DNA of 53,060 nt from Chloroflexota bacterium (GCA_016234555.1 JACRBJ010000093.1:1-53060), one strand, 5' to 3'. Positions 1 through 9,063 are shown, counted from the first letter of the stretch. A program made the numbers and translations. The notes: a model not told the origin generated them from the letters alone.

Positions 1-120
1 ACGACTGGAAGCTTGATTGAACGTCTCTTGCCAAAATCAATCCATGCTGTCACTGCCAAAGGTTTTGAAATCAAAGTCGCTCTCTTTGTTCTTGCTTGTA
101 GCGTCAATTCTCTTTGGTAG
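1..120 (+). pseudogene. 3' end of a possible DDE transposase (cut by the window edge)
   Basis: Frame 1 is open from the first base to a TAG at 118-120 and gives 39 residues. They include IHAVTAKGFEIKV followed by a hydrophobic LFVLAC stretch. This resembles the C-terminal end of some DDE transposases, but I recognise it only loosely. No start lies in the window, so whether the upstream part is intact is unknown. The next 117 bases, up to the first glycosyltransferase gene, show no gene and no clear terminal inverted repeat. It could instead be the tail of an unrelated protein. Confidence 0.35.
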
Positions 121-237
121 GTAGCAACTTAGGTTAAGTATTGCATTTATTAATGGAAATACAAGTGGCAAAACGGTTTGGCAGGCAAAACCATCTGATG
201 TTATATTAGATGAAATCTTCCGCCGCTGATTATCTCG

Positions 238-1500
238 TTGACCACCCACTTCCAACCCCCCTCCAAATCCCTCACCCCGCGCGACTATCAATTCATCGCG
301 CTGGTTGTGATTGTTTTCCTAGCCATCTGCGCCGCGCTGCTTTATGCCAACCTCACGCTCAAAGGCGGCGGTGACTTTTACGTCCATTGGGTTGGCGCGC
401 GCGCCTTCCTCTTCGATAAGATCGACCCCTACAGTGGGGAAGTCGCCGCCCGTGTGCAGGGACTGGTCTATGAAGGTTCGGCAAAGGCGGGGGATGAGCC
501 TTATATTCTGGACACGCCCTTTCAAATCCTCCTGCTTTATTTTCCATTTTCCATTTTCTCCAACCCAACAGTCGTCCGCGCCGTCTTCACCCTTCTCCTC
601 GAACTGGCTTTGTTCGCGCTGGCGGTTCTGAGTCTGCGTCTCACCGATTGGGAGTCGCCGCGTTTTTTCGCCATCCTTTTTGTCTTTCTTGCCGTCTTCA
701 ATTTCTATGCCTTTCAAGCCGTCTTCGAGTCCAGCCCCGTTTTGATCCTGGCGTTTTTCTATGCCGCCATCCTCACCGCCTATCGCGCCGAAGCCGACGA
801 ACTCGTTGGCGCCCTGCTATCGTTTTCACTTTATTACTGGGAGGTCGGCGCTCCGTTTTTGATCCTTTTCTTCTGGCGCGTCTACCGCGAAAAGCGCTCG
901 CGCATCTTTGCCGGCTTTTTCATGTTTGCTCTCATAATGTACTTTGTCGCCTTCCTTACCTATCCCGACTGGGTGATTCCCTTCCTGCGCGCCACGGTCA
1001 ACAACCTGCGAGCGGATTTTGGATTCAACGTCCACGCCGTCCTCGTCCACCTTCTCCCCGCGCAGGGCAAAGCTCTCGGCTGGATTCTGACCATCGGGCT
1101 GGTCATCGCTTTGGGCTACGAGTGGAGCCTCGCTGTCAGTGGGGACTTCCGCCGCTTCTATTGGGCGTCCTGCCTTTCGCTTGCCGCCGCCCCCTTGCTT
1201 GGATTCCGCACCGAGATGGAACATCTTGTCGTGCTGGTCATCCCGCTTGCCCTGGTCTTTGCCGTCGTCCACGACCGCTGGCGGAGAATCGGCAACAGCC
1301 TGACCTTCCTGCTTATGCTGGTCATTTTTGTCGTCCCGTGGTTGCTTTATTTTCTTCCATTTACCCGTTCTTACAAATTTGCCAGCGAATTGACCTTTCT
1401 CTTTCTTCCACTTTCCACCCTCATTGGCTTATACTGGATTCGCTGGTGGGCAATCCGTCCGCCGCGCCTCCTCAGCGACCTGGCAACCCACAACCCGTAA
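238..1500 (+). CDS. Polytopic membrane glycosyltransferase, GT87/DUF2029-like
   Basis: This 420-residue protein is mostly hydrophobic, with about ten or more predicted membrane segments. After the first segment (about residues 18-38) comes GGGDFYVHWVGAR with Asp46, then a DPY motif. That is the layout of GT-C/GT87 (DUF2029) enzymes, which move a sugar from a polyprenyl-phosphate donor onto an acceptor outside the membrane. The start is TTG with no clear Shine-Dalgarno; no in-frame ATG lies before the first membrane segment. It is the first of three consecutive GT-C-like genes, suggesting a shared role in glycan or glycolipid assembly. The substrate cannot be read from sequence. Confidence 0.72.
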   Translation: MTTHFQPPSKSLTPRDYQFIALVVIVFLAICAALLYANLTLKGGGDFYVHWVGARAFLFDKIDPYSGEVAARVQGLVYEGSAKAGDEPYILDTPFQILLLYFPFSIFSNPTVVRAVFTLLLELALFALAVLSLRLTDWESPRFFAILFVFLAVFNFYAFQAVFESSPVLILAFFYAAILTAYRAEADELVGALLSFSLYYWEVGAPFLILFFWRVYREKRSRIFAGFFMFALIMYFVAFLTYPDWVIPFLRATVNNLRADFGFNVHAVLVHLLPAQGKALGWILTIGLVIALGYEWSLAVSGDFRRFYWASCLSLAAAPLLGFRTEMEHLVVLVIPLALVFAVVHDRWRRIGNSLTFLLMLVIFVVPWLLYFLPFTRSYKFASELTFLFLPLSTLIGLYWIRWWAIRPPRLLSDLATHNP

Positions 1501-1525
1501 CTTGTCACTTGTCACTTCTCACTCT
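1501..1525 (+). repeat. Short tandem repeat between glycosyltransferase genes
   Basis: The 25 bases between the first two glycosyltransferase genes consist of CTTGTCACTTGTCACTT followed by a degenerate copy. The 7-base period is TTGTCAC. Similar low-complexity text fills other gene junctions in the window. No ribosome-binding site is visible for the downstream gene here. Confidence 0.6.
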
Positions 1526-3100
1526 ATGTCCTCCCGCACCTACCTCTTCCTTTTCCTCTTTGGCTTGATCTTCACATCCGTCATCTCGTATTTTGAACCC
1601 CATCCTGGCTACCTTGACGCGGACTATTACTACGCGGGCGGGATTCAACTTGCGACGGGCAAGGGTTTCAACGAACCCTATTTGTGGAATTATCTCGACG
1701 GCGTTTCATCGCTTCCGCACCCGTCTCACAGTTATTGGGCTCCGCTTTCCTCCATCATCGCCGCCCTAGGAATGCAGCTCACGGGACAAATAAACTTTAC
1801 CTCGGCGCGCCTCTTCTTCATCTTAATTGCCGCCATCGTCCCCCCGCTGACGGCGGCCCTTGCCTATACTTTCTCCCAGCGCCGTGACCTTGCCATCGCC
1901 TCTGGCATGCTGGCGATTTTCTCCGTCTATCATGCGCCCTTCGTCGGTGTGACCGACAACTTCAGCCCGTTCATGCTCTTTGGCGGACTCTACTTCCTCG
2001 TCGCCACCCAACTGATTCAAGGTAAAAATCCCAATCGCAACTGGCTCCTCCTTGGCCTCCTCTCTGGGCTGATGACCCTCTCCCGCAGCGACGGTCTTCT
2101 CTGGCTTGCGCTCACATTCCTCTTCGCCCTCCGTAACGTTAAACGTTCAACGTTAAACGTTCAAACCACATTCCGCATTCTTCATTCCGCATTCTTCATT
2201 TCCGTTGGCTTTCTCCTCATCATGTTCCCCTGGTACGCCCGCAACCTCGGCGCCTACGGCTCGCTCATGGCTCCAGGCGGAAGTCGCGCCCTCTGGCTTG
2301 CCAACTACGACCAGACATTTATCTATCCGCCCGAACAACTCAACCCGCAATCCTTCCTCGCCCTCGGCTGGGAGCACATCCTCAAGGACAGGCTCTGGGC
2401 TTTGAGCAACAACCTCCAAAGCGGATTTGCGGCGCATGGCGGAATCATATTATTTCCATTCATCGTTGCAGGAATCATTTATTATTGGAAGGACGAACGA
2501 GTCAAGCTGACAAGCATTGCATGGCTGATTCTGTTCTTCGTCATGACCGTCCTCTTTCCCTTTGCTGGCGCGCGCGGAGCCTTCTTCCATGCGGGCGCAG
2601 CCCTGCAGCCGATCTGGTGGTCGCTCGCCCCGCTTGGTCTTGAATCCATTTTGAACTCCCTGCAAAAGCGCGGCATCGGGCACGAAGGCAATCGTTTTGT
2701 CTTTCGCAGCATCCTCATCATGATCGCGATGATTCTCACGGTCTTTGTCGTGTACCTTAGAATTTTCACGCTGGGCTGGGGCGAAGGCGAAGACGCGGAT
2801 TATCCAGTCATTGAGCAGGTCCTCGTCCAGAACGGCATTCAGGATGACGACATCGTGATTGTCCGCAACGCGCCTGGCTATTATCTGTCAACGGGACGTT
2901 CCGCGATTTCAATCCCTTATGGCGGAGAGGAAGCCATCATCGCCGCCGCCGAACAATTTGATGCTTACTATCTGGTGTTGGAGCCAGAAGCGGCAATCGA
3001 GCCAATCAAGGACTTATTCCAAAATCCCGAAGGACGCAGCATCTTCAACTACATTGGTGAATACGATGGCGCGCGCATCTACAAACTCGACCTCGAATAA
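1526..3100 (+). CDS. Polytopic membrane glycosyltransferase, GT39/ArnT-like
   Basis: This is a 524-residue membrane protein. An N-terminal membrane segment (about residues 6-22) is followed by an acidic motif DADYYYAGG with Asp31 and Asp33, as in GT-C (PMT/ArnT-like) enzymes. About ten further membrane segments follow, then a soluble C-terminal domain of roughly 100 residues. I chose ATG 1526 because the longer reading from 1424 would begin inside the upstream gene with a non-hydrophobic leader. The first extracellular loop carries the catalytic acid in this fold. A 63-bp stretch of 14-bp tandem repeats (2135-2197) lies in frame inside the gene. The sugar and acceptor are unknown. Confidence 0.68.
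   Translation: MSSRTYLFLFLFGLIFTSVISYFEPHPGYLDADYYYAGGIQLATGKGFNEPYLWNYLDGVSSLPHPSHSYWAPLSSIIAALGMQLTGQINFTSARLFFILIAAIVPPLTAALAYTFSQRRDLAIASGMLAIFSVYHAPFVGVTDNFSPFMLFGGLYFLVATQLIQGKNPNRNWLLLGLLSGLMTLSRSDGLLWLALTFLFALRNVKRSTLNVQTTFRILHSAFFISVGFLLIMFPWYARNLGAYGSLMAPGGSRALWLANYDQTFIYPPEQLNPQSFLALGWEHILKDRLWALSNNLQSGFAAHGGIILFPFIVAGIIYYWKDERVKLTSIAWLILFFVMTVLFPFAGARGAFFHAGAALQPIWWSLAPLGLESILNSLQKRGIGHEGNRFVFRSILIMIAMILTVFVVYLRIFTLGWGEGEDADYPVIEQVLVQNGIQDDDIVIVRNAPGYYLSTGRSAISIPYGGEEAIIAAAEQFDAYYLVLEPEAAIEPIKDLFQNPEGRSIFNYIGEYDGARIYKLDLE
2135..2197 (+). repeat. In-frame pair of 14-bp tandem repeats inside a glycosyltransferase gene
   Basis: AACGTTAAACGTTC occurs twice in tandem (2135-2148 and 2149-2162). 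After seven bases, ATTCCGCATTCTTC occurs twice in tandem (2170-2183 and 2184-2197). The block spans exactly 63 bases (21 codons) and does not shift the frame. It encodes a basic linker just before a membrane segment. The style matches the repeats found between genes elsewhere in the window, so it looks like a mobile or slipped repeat tolerated in a loop. Confidence 0.75.
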
Positions 3101-4562
3101 AATTTTACCCCGCGACATTCTCATCCTTGCCGTAACGGTCATTGTGATTGCGCTGGTCTATTTGCTTGCAAGTCAACTCACCTACGGCATCGGCTTTCCC
3201 CTCGACGACTCCTGGATTCATCAGACCTACGCCCGCAACCTCGCCCAACACGGCGAATGGGCATTCCGCCCCGGCGTCCCCTCGGCTGGTTCCACCGCGC
3301 CGCTTTGGTCTGCGCTGCTTGCTCTCGGCTTTCTCCTCCGCCTCTCTCCTTATATCTGGACCTACTTCCTCGGCGTGGTCACGCTCTTTGCTCTGGCTAT
3401 CCTCTGCGAATGGGCTGCCCGCGAACTCGTGCAAACCTATCGTCCGCGATTTCCCTGGGTTGGGATTTTCTTTGCTGTCGAGTGGCATTTTGTCTGGGCG
3501 GCGATGTCTGGGATGGAGACCCTGCTCCATGGGTTGATCCTCACGACCGGGCTTGTCCTGCTTATGACGAATTCGCACCGCTACCTGACCCTCGGCTTGT
3601 TGACCGGTCTATCGGTCTGGGTCCGCCCCGACGGTTTGACCCTGCTTGGTCCCGTCCTGATGGTCATCCTACTCACAGGTGAAGACGTCCACACGCGTCT
3701 CGTTCAGTTCACACGATATCTCATCGGCTTTGGCGTGCTGTTTGGCTTTTATTTATTGTTCAACCTTGCCATCGGCGGCGCGCCCATGCCGAACACGTTT
3801 TACGCCAAGCAAGCCGAATATGCCTCGTGGCAAACGCTTCCCATCCTTGACCGCCTCGGACAGATGTCCTTGCAATTGCTGGTTGGTCCAAGCCTCGTGC
3901 TGATTCCTGGAATCATCGGCTGGCTGGTGAAGTCAATCAGGCAGAAGATGTGGGGCAGTCTCGCCGCCCTACTTTGGACGGCGGGCTATCTCATCCTTTA
4001 TATCTCTCGTCTCCCCGTCTATCAGCACGGACGTTACATCATGCCCGCCATGCCGATTTTCTTTTTATTCGGCTTGCTGGCTTTTGCTGAATTCGACGCG
4101 GGTAAGATGTTCGCCCGCTATCATTGGATTGGTCAAACCATCTGGCGAGCGAGTATTATCATGTTAACCGTTGCTTTTGGTTTTCTCGGCGCGCAGTCCT
4201 ATGCAAGGGATGTCGCCTTGATAGAAAGCGAAATGGTAGTCACAGCCAAATGGGCAGCGACCAACCTTCCGCCCGATGCTTTGATCGCCGCTCACGACAT
4301 TGGCGCACTTGGCTACTTCGACAACCACGAACTGATCGACCTCGCGGGTCTGGTATCGCCGGAGGTGATCCCTTTTATTCGCGATGAGCCCCGCCTCGCT
4401 GAACATCTCAGCCAACGCGAAGCCGATTATTTGATTGCTTTTCCATTTTTTTACCCACTGCTAATCGAGAATGCCGAAGTTGTGTTTGTCACGAACGGTT
4501 CCATTTCTCCGACGCTTTTCGACGAGGAAAATATGGCTGTTTATCTGTGGAAAACACCATAA
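3066..4562 (+). CDS. Polytopic membrane glycosyltransferase, GT-C type
   Basis: About 498 residues with about ten membrane segments. After the first segment the protein carries GFPLDDSWIHQTYARN with Asp47-Asp48, then GSTAPLWS, a recognisable GT-C/GT39-like acceptor-side loop. The last 120 or so residues form a soluble domain with AAHDIGALGYF and LIDLAGL, often seen at the C-terminus of this family. ATG 3066 gives a 35-bp overlap with the upstream gene and implies translational coupling; longer readings from 2859 would add a non-conserved leader inside the neighbour. It is the third member of the glycosyltransferase run. Donor and acceptor are unknown. Confidence 0.68.
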   Translation: MARASTNSTSNKILPRDILILAVTVIVIALVYLLASQLTYGIGFPLDDSWIHQTYARNLAQHGEWAFRPGVPSAGSTAPLWSALLALGFLLRLSPYIWTYFLGVVTLFALAILCEWAARELVQTYRPRFPWVGIFFAVEWHFVWAAMSGMETLLHGLILTTGLVLLMTNSHRYLTLGLLTGLSVWVRPDGLTLLGPVLMVILLTGEDVHTRLVQFTRYLIGFGVLFGFYLLFNLAIGGAPMPNTFYAKQAEYASWQTLPILDRLGQMSLQLLVGPSLVLIPGIIGWLVKSIRQKMWGSLAALLWTAGYLILYISRLPVYQHGRYIMPAMPIFFLFGLLAFAEFDAGKMFARYHWIGQTIWRASIIMLTVAFGFLGAQSYARDVALIESEMVVTAKWAATNLPPDALIAAHDIGALGYFDNHELIDLAGLVSPEVIPFIRDEPRLAEHLSQREADYLIAFPFFYPLLIENAEVVFVTNGSISPTLFDEENMAVYLWKTP

Positions 4563-4616
4563 TGGGTTAAAATACAATGACACAAAACCAGTATACAAAG
4601 AGAGAATGGGCATGGG

Positions 4617-5318
4617 ATGAACCAGATCACGCTTGTAGTTGTTGACGACCATCCACTGTTTCGTCAGGGTGTAGTGGATGCCTTATCCTTGGAACCTGAC
4701 ATGCGCATCATCGCCCAATGTGCCGATGGGGATGATGCGCTGGAAGTGATACGCACCAAAAAGCCGACCATTGCCGTTTTGGACGTGAACCTGCCCGGCA
4801 TGAACGGTCAACAGATCACGCACCAGGTCTTTCAGGACAAGCTGCCCACGCGCATCATCCTGATGACAGGCTATGACGACATCGAGCAGGCAATTCATGC
4901 CGCGCTTGCGGGCGCATACGGTTACTGCTCGAAGGATATTGAACCCCAGACCCTGTCCCGAATCATTCGTGAAGTTGCCGAAGGCAAATACGTTTTCGAT
5001 CACAATGTTCTCACGCACCGCGAGCTGGAGCTTTGGATCGAGGACAGGATTGAAGGCGCGCGCCGTTCCTATAGCGAGCCTGGTACACCGTTCCATCCGT
5101 TGTCTGACCGTGAGATGGAGGTGCTTTCCTGTGTGGTGCGCGGCATGAGCAACAAGGAAATTGCCAGCCTGCTTGGGATAAGTCACCAGACAGTCAAGAA
5201 CCATGTGACAGCCATTCTGCGCAAATTTGGAGTTGAGGACCGTACCCAGGCGGTTGTCTATGCTTTGAAGCGCGGGTGGGTGACGCTTAAGGATGCCGAT
5301 ATTCACCCCCAGGAGTAA
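4617..5318 (+). CDS. NarL/DegU-type response regulator
   Basis: This 233-residue regulator has an N-terminal receiver domain (about residues 4-120). The acidic pair is Asp10-Asp11, the likely phosphorylation site is Asp56 in VLDVNLPG, and a Lys follows at about residue 105 in CSKD. A LuxR-type helix-turn-helix (about residues 160-225) begins LSDREMEVLSCVVRG and contains SNKEIASLLGIS and TVKNHV. It should bind DNA once phosphorylated by the kinase encoded 5 bp downstream. The pair sits just before the Tad pilus genes, so control of pilus expression is plausible but only inferred from position. Confidence 0.93.
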   Translation: MNQITLVVVDDHPLFRQGVVDALSLEPDMRIIAQCADGDDALEVIRTKKPTIAVLDVNLPGMNGQQITHQVFQDKLPTRIILMTGYDDIEQAIHAALAGAYGYCSKDIEPQTLSRIIREVAEGKYVFDHNVLTHRELELWIEDRIEGARRSYSEPGTPFHPLSDREMEVLSCVVRGMSNKEIASLLGISHQTVKNHVTAILRKFGVEDRTQAVVYALKRGWVTLKDADIHPQE

Positions 5319-5323
5319 ATGTT

Positions 5324-6337
5324 ATGACAGACAGCGAGACCATGGATTATCAAGCCGAATTGGATGAGACTCAACGCGCCCTGCGGGAAGTGACCTTGAT
5401 GATCGAGCAGAGCCAGGGCGAACTTGCCAAAATTACGCAGCGAAACACGGCGATCTCCTCTCACCTTCAACAGGCTCAAAAACAAAATACCACGATTGAT
5501 GAACTAAAAATGTCCTACGATTCCGCTCTTGACGTTCAACAGCGGCTTTTCGTCATGCGCGGACAATTGGAGAAACTTCAAAACGACAAGGATCACCTCG
5601 AAAAATATAAGGGAGTTTTGGAGAAAATTGTCTCCGGGAGTGTGGGCGGGGATGATGCTGGTTCCGCTTCCGCCGCTCAAGGCGCAAAGAGTCAAATGGC
5701 TGGGATTGAAATGATCGTAAATGCGCAGGAAGCCGAACGTCAGCGGTTGTCACGCCAGATGCACGACGGTCCCGCCCAAGCGCTGTCGAATTTCATCCTG
5801 CAAACTGAAATTGCCATGCGCCTGTTGGATGTGGACCCCGCTCAGGCAAAGGAAGAGTTGAGCAACCTGAAAAGCTCCGCAATGGGGACTTTTCAAAAGG
5901 TCCGCAATTTTATTTTCGAGTTGCGCCCGATGATGCTTGACGATCTCGGCTTAATCCCGACCTTGCGGAAATATTCTGATGCATTCAAGGAACAAACCGC
6001 ATTGGATGTTAGCGTGACAGTGACCGGTACCGAACGTCGCCTCGAGCCATACCTGGAGGTGATGATTTTCCGCGCAGTTCAGGAATTGTTAGGGAACGCG
6101 GCGCGCCACAGCCAGGCTGCCTTGATCAAGGTTCAGGTTGACCTGGGTAGCGACTTTATTCGGGTAAATGTTGAGGATAACGGCAAGGGATTTGCCCCTG
6201 AGTCTCTGAAGGATTCCACCAGCCTGGGGTTGAAACTTATCCGTGAACGCGCTGAAATGCTGGGTGGAAGCTTTGAGATTGACAGCGCACCCGGTTCTGG
6301 AGCGCGAATTTCCTTCACAGTCCCGTCGAAGATGTAG
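5324..6337 (+). CDS. Cytosolic DegS-like sensor histidine kinase
   Basis: This 337-residue kinase has no membrane segment. Residues 10-105 are charged and heptad-like, consistent with a long coiled coil. A HisKA_3 dimerisation domain follows, with the phospho-accepting His147 in RQMHDGPAQALSN. The C-terminal ATPase has the N box (ELLGNAARHSQ), the G1 box (VEDNGKGF) and the G2 box (GLKLIRERAEMLGG). A coiled-coil sensor with no membrane anchor is the DegS pattern, implying a cytoplasmic or protein-borne signal. It is co-transcribed with the regulator gene immediately upstream, and a terminator follows at 6367. Confidence 0.92.
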   Translation: MTDSETMDYQAELDETQRALREVTLMIEQSQGELAKITQRNTAISSHLQQAQKQNTTIDELKMSYDSALDVQQRLFVMRGQLEKLQNDKDHLEKYKGVLEKIVSGSVGGDDAGSASAAQGAKSQMAGIEMIVNAQEAERQRLSRQMHDGPAQALSNFILQTEIAMRLLDVDPAQAKEELSNLKSSAMGTFQKVRNFIFELRPMMLDDLGLIPTLRKYSDAFKEQTALDVSVTVTGTERRLEPYLEVMIFRAVQELLGNAARHSQAALIKVQVDLGSDFIRVNVEDNGKGFAPESLKDSTSLGLKLIRERAEMLGGSFEIDSAPGSGARISFTVPSKM

Positions 6338-6366
6338 TCCCTCCTTTCACAAGGGGATGCCTTTCA

Positions 6367-6397
6367 GCCGCCTAACAATATTGTAGGCGGCTTGTTT
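6367..6397 (+). terminator. Rho-independent terminator after the kinase gene
   Basis: An 8-bp stem GCCGCCTA / TAGGCGGC (6367-6374 and 6384-6391) closes a short loop and is followed by TTGTTT. It ends the two-component operon and separates it from the pilus cluster. Confidence 0.8.
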
Positions 6398-6523
6398 ATG
6401 TGCAGCTGCCGCTTTATTTGGAAAATTGTATAATAAGTCATGGATTTTTCGGTCTTTGGCGACGGCTACGTCCAATTTTTTCCTTTTGTCTGCCTTATAC
6501 AAATCTATCCCCCAAATTGCCAA

Positions 6524-6587
6524 TTATGTTTTTGCCATTTTTCTTGTATAATGAACGTGTTATAAAGCACGTTATTTCCAGAACGTG
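6524..6587 (+). promoter_or_regulatory. Probable promoter and inverted-repeat operator before cpaB
   Basis: A perfect -10 hexamer TATAAT lies at 6547-6552, with a weak -35 TTATGT at 6524-6529 (17-bp spacing). Just downstream, AACGTG (6554-6559) and CACGTT (6568-6573) form an inverted repeat, and AACGTG recurs at 6582-6587. The three sites overlap the expected transcription start, as expected for a repressor or regulator binding region. The regulator is not identified; the nearby response regulator is one candidate. Confidence 0.5.
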
Positions 6588-6603
6588 AAAAGAGGAGAGT
6601 ATT

Positions 6604-7728
6604 ATGCGTCGTGCTCGAACCCTAATTTTTATATTTTTGATCATCATCATCGCGGCGGTAGTTGCGTATGTGGTTTACAGTACCTATGTAAAGCCAGCCC
6701 CGGTTGAGACGGCGGCGTATGTGGAAGTGTTTATTGCCGCGCAACCAATTCCGCAGGGCGGGACGATTACGGCAGACATGCTTACGACGATCAAAATTGC
6801 GCCCGAGAATGAGGTTGGCGTGATGTTTACTCTTGCGGAGCGGGATGGGCTTGTGGGAAAGACTGCCAAATTTCCGCTTGATCAGGGCGTCGTGATTACC
6901 GAGTCCATGGTTGGCGATGTATCCAGCGCGGTGTCAATTCCCGGCCCATCATGGGCGGCGCTGATCCCGCCTGGGATGACAGCCGTCTCCATTCCAACCA
7001 ACCGTTTTTCCCTCTCTGGATACGCAGTCAACAATGGCGCGCATGTCAACCTCAACGCCTGCTTTATGTTTGTGGATGTGGATCCGTCATTTCAGACAAT
7101 TCTACCCAACCAGTCTGCGATCTTGACGGGAACAGGATTTGGTTCTGTCACGACACCCGGTGGTCTAACCACGACAGGATTGCCGATTCTTTCGCTTGGT
7201 ATTTCCTCTTCCGGTGCGCCGCAGGGCAAACTGGAACTGGACCCCTCTCTGCAACAGCCCTACTATTTGCTGCCCTCGGAAGACCAACGTCCGCGAATGG
7301 TCTGCCAGATGTTGTTGCAGGATATAGTCGTGTTGAAGGTCGGCAATTTCTCGCGCGACGCCGGGGCGACCATTGATACGCCCTCCGTTCCTCCCACAGA
7401 TGCGGAGGGGAACCCGGTGCCTGCTGCCCCGCCGGACGTTGTTACTTTGATCGTTACCCCCCAGGATTCGATTACGCTGGCATATCTGCTTAACTTGAAC
7501 ATGGAGCTGTTGGATAAGGACGGTCTTGTTACTGGTTACAGACCGCAGACGCGGCTTTCATTGACGTTGCGCAATCCAAATGACCAGGCGCGCCAGGCAA
7601 CAGAATCGGCAACTTTGCAGTTCCTTCTTAGTCAGTACAATATTCCTGTTCCTGCAAAACTTCCGTATGCGCTGGAACCTGCGCTTCCCTATTTGCTGCC
7701 GTCCAGCGAGACGATTGTAACTCCGTAA
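6604..7728 (+). CDS. cpaB: Flp pilus assembly protein CpaB/RcpC
   Basis: This 374-residue protein has one N-terminal membrane anchor (about residues 6-28). A SAF domain follows, with VFIAAQPIPQGGTITADML and GKTAKFPLDQGVVITESMV, the hallmark of CpaB/RcpC. The rest is an extracytoplasmic domain conserved in the family. In diderms CpaB helps the secretin; no secretin gene is present here, which fits a single-membrane envelope. A good ribosome-binding site (AGAGGAGAG) precedes the ATG. It opens the pilus gene run that continues with cpaE, cpaF, tadB and tadC. Confidence 0.88.
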   Translation: MRRARTLIFIFLIIIIAAVVAYVVYSTYVKPAPVETAAYVEVFIAAQPIPQGGTITADMLTTIKIAPENEVGVMFTLAERDGLVGKTAKFPLDQGVVITESMVGDVSSAVSIPGPSWAALIPPGMTAVSIPTNRFSLSGYAVNNGAHVNLNACFMFVDVDPSFQTILPNQSAILTGTGFGSVTTPGGLTTTGLPILSLGISSSGAPQGKLELDPSLQQPYYLLPSEDQRPRMVCQMLLQDIVVLKVGNFSRDAGATIDTPSVPPTDAEGNPVPAAPPDVVTLIVTPQDSITLAYLLNLNMELLDKDGLVTGYRPQTRLSLTLRNPNDQARQATESATLQFLLSQYNIPVPAKLPYALEPALPYLLPSSETIVTP

Positions 7729-7769
7729 TGGTTATACCCTCCCAGGGTTTTGTCAACTGTTGATCTATT

Positions 7770-7798
7770 TTGAAAAAAGAATGATCAGAATTTTATAT
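7770..7798 (+). promoter_or_regulatory. Possible internal promoter before cpaE/tadZ
   Basis: TTGAAA (7770-7775) and TTATAT (7793-7798) are separated by 17 bases and lie 24 bases before the start codon. The 93-bp gap between cpaB and cpaE is the only sizeable gap in the pilus cluster, which makes a second promoter plausible. Confidence 0.4.
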
Positions 7799-7821
7799 TT
7801 GGGAACAATGGAAGCATCAAT

Positions 7822-9063
7822 ATGGCTGTAGACAAGGTCCGCATACTCGTCGTCGATGATATTGCTGAAACTCGGGAGAATATTCGCAAATTATTGCAGT
7901 TTGAGTCAGATGTTGATGTTGTTGGGGCGGCGCGTTCCGGGAAAGAGGGAATTCAGCTTGCACAGGAACTTGACCCGGATGTTGTGCTGATGGATATCAA
8001 CATGCCGGACATCGACGGCATTACCGCCACGGATATAATTCGCAAGAAGTCACCTTATATCCAGGTGGTGATCTTATCTGTACAGAGCGACCAGAACTAT
8101 ATGCGCAAGGCAATGCTTGCCGGCGCGCGCGACTTTTTGACCAAGCCGCCATTGGGCGACGAACTAATATCCGCCATTCGTCGTGCGGGAGAAATGGCTC
8201 ATGCGGAACGTGCCAAAGGTGCGCAACAGCAACTGGCAACATCATCCGCGGCGGGAGTGTCTGCTGCTGCGGCAAGTTACGCCTCGATTTCCAGGGGCAG
8301 AATTATAACTGTTTACAGTCCGAAGGGCGGAACGGGGTGTACGACAATTGCGGTCAACCTTGCCATCGCGTTGAATAATGAGGATACCCGCGTGGCGCTC
8401 GTGGATGCAAACCTGCAATTTGGCGATGTGGCAATATTTGTCAATGAACAGGGAAAAAACACAATTCTTGAACTGGCTCCGCGCGTTGACGAACTGGAGC
8501 CGGATGTGGTTGAAGAGATATTGATTAACCATGCCCCGTCAGGTCTGCGGATTCTTGCGGCGCCCCAGCGCCCCGAAATGGCTGACAAAATTTCGACGGA
8601 CCAGTTTACCAAGGTGGTGCAGTATTTGCAGAAGATGTATGCCTATGTGGTGATCGATACCTCGCATGTCTTGTCGGATGTGGTCCTGTCCATGTTTGAC
8701 ATCAGCGACGTAATTGTATTATTGACCACACAGGAGATCCCGTCAATCAAGAATGCCCGCTTATTCCTTGATTTGCTGCAAACCATTGGCATTGGAAAGG
8801 AGCGCGTTGTCTTTGCGATGAATCGCCATGACAAACGCATTGGTATTACCCCGGAACGAGTAAGTGAAAATCTTAAGCATGAAATATCCGTTACGATTCC
8901 GCTCGACGAAAAGATTGTTATTACTGCCGTAAATCGCGGCGTGCCATTTATGCTGGACAACAAAGCCCAGCCTGTGGGAAGGGGTATATTTTCACTGGCT
9001 GAAGCGGTCCGTGCGCGGCTAACCACTTTAGAATCAGAAAATGAAATGTCTGGTAAGCGTTAA
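7822..9063 (+). CDS. cpaE: CpaE/TadZ-like pilus localisation ATPase with receiver domain
   Basis: This 413-residue protein joins a receiver domain (residues 5-125, probable phospho-acceptor Asp58 in LMDINMPD) to a MinD/ParA-type ATPase (about residues 160-400). The P-loop reads YSPKGGTGCTT: the second, catalytic-type Lys of the Walker A motif is replaced by Cys173. TadZ/CpaE proteins often have an atypical P-loop, so this fits the family but suggests weak or absent ATP hydrolysis. These proteins position the pilus machine at a cell pole. The intact receiver Asp suggests possible phosphorylation control. The gene is 11 bp from cpaF. Confidence 0.88.
   Translation: MAVDKVRILVVDDIAETRENIRKLLQFESDVDVVGAARSGKEGIQLAQELDPDVVLMDINMPDIDGITATDIIRKKSPYIQVVILSVQSDQNYMRKAMLAGARDFLTKPPLGDELISAIRRAGEMAHAERAKGAQQQLATSSAAGVSAAAASYASISRGRIITVYSPKGGTGCTTIAVNLAIALNNEDTRVALVDANLQFGDVAIFVNEQGKNTILELAPRVDELEPDVVEEILINHAPSGLRILAAPQRPEMADKISTDQFTKVVQYLQKMYAYVVIDTSHVLSDVVLSMFDISDVIVLLTTQEIPSIKNARLFLDLLQTIGIGKERVVFAMNRHDKRIGITPERVSENLKHEISVTIPLDEKIVITAVNRGVPFMLDNKAQPVGRGIFSLAEAVRARLTTLESENEMSGKR

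Noticed and set aside
648..1568. 306-codon open frame on the plus strand over the first glycosyltransferase gene
   Set aside because: Arg/Pro/His-rich product with no membrane segments or motifs, wholly overlapping a protein with family motifs; a frame shadow.
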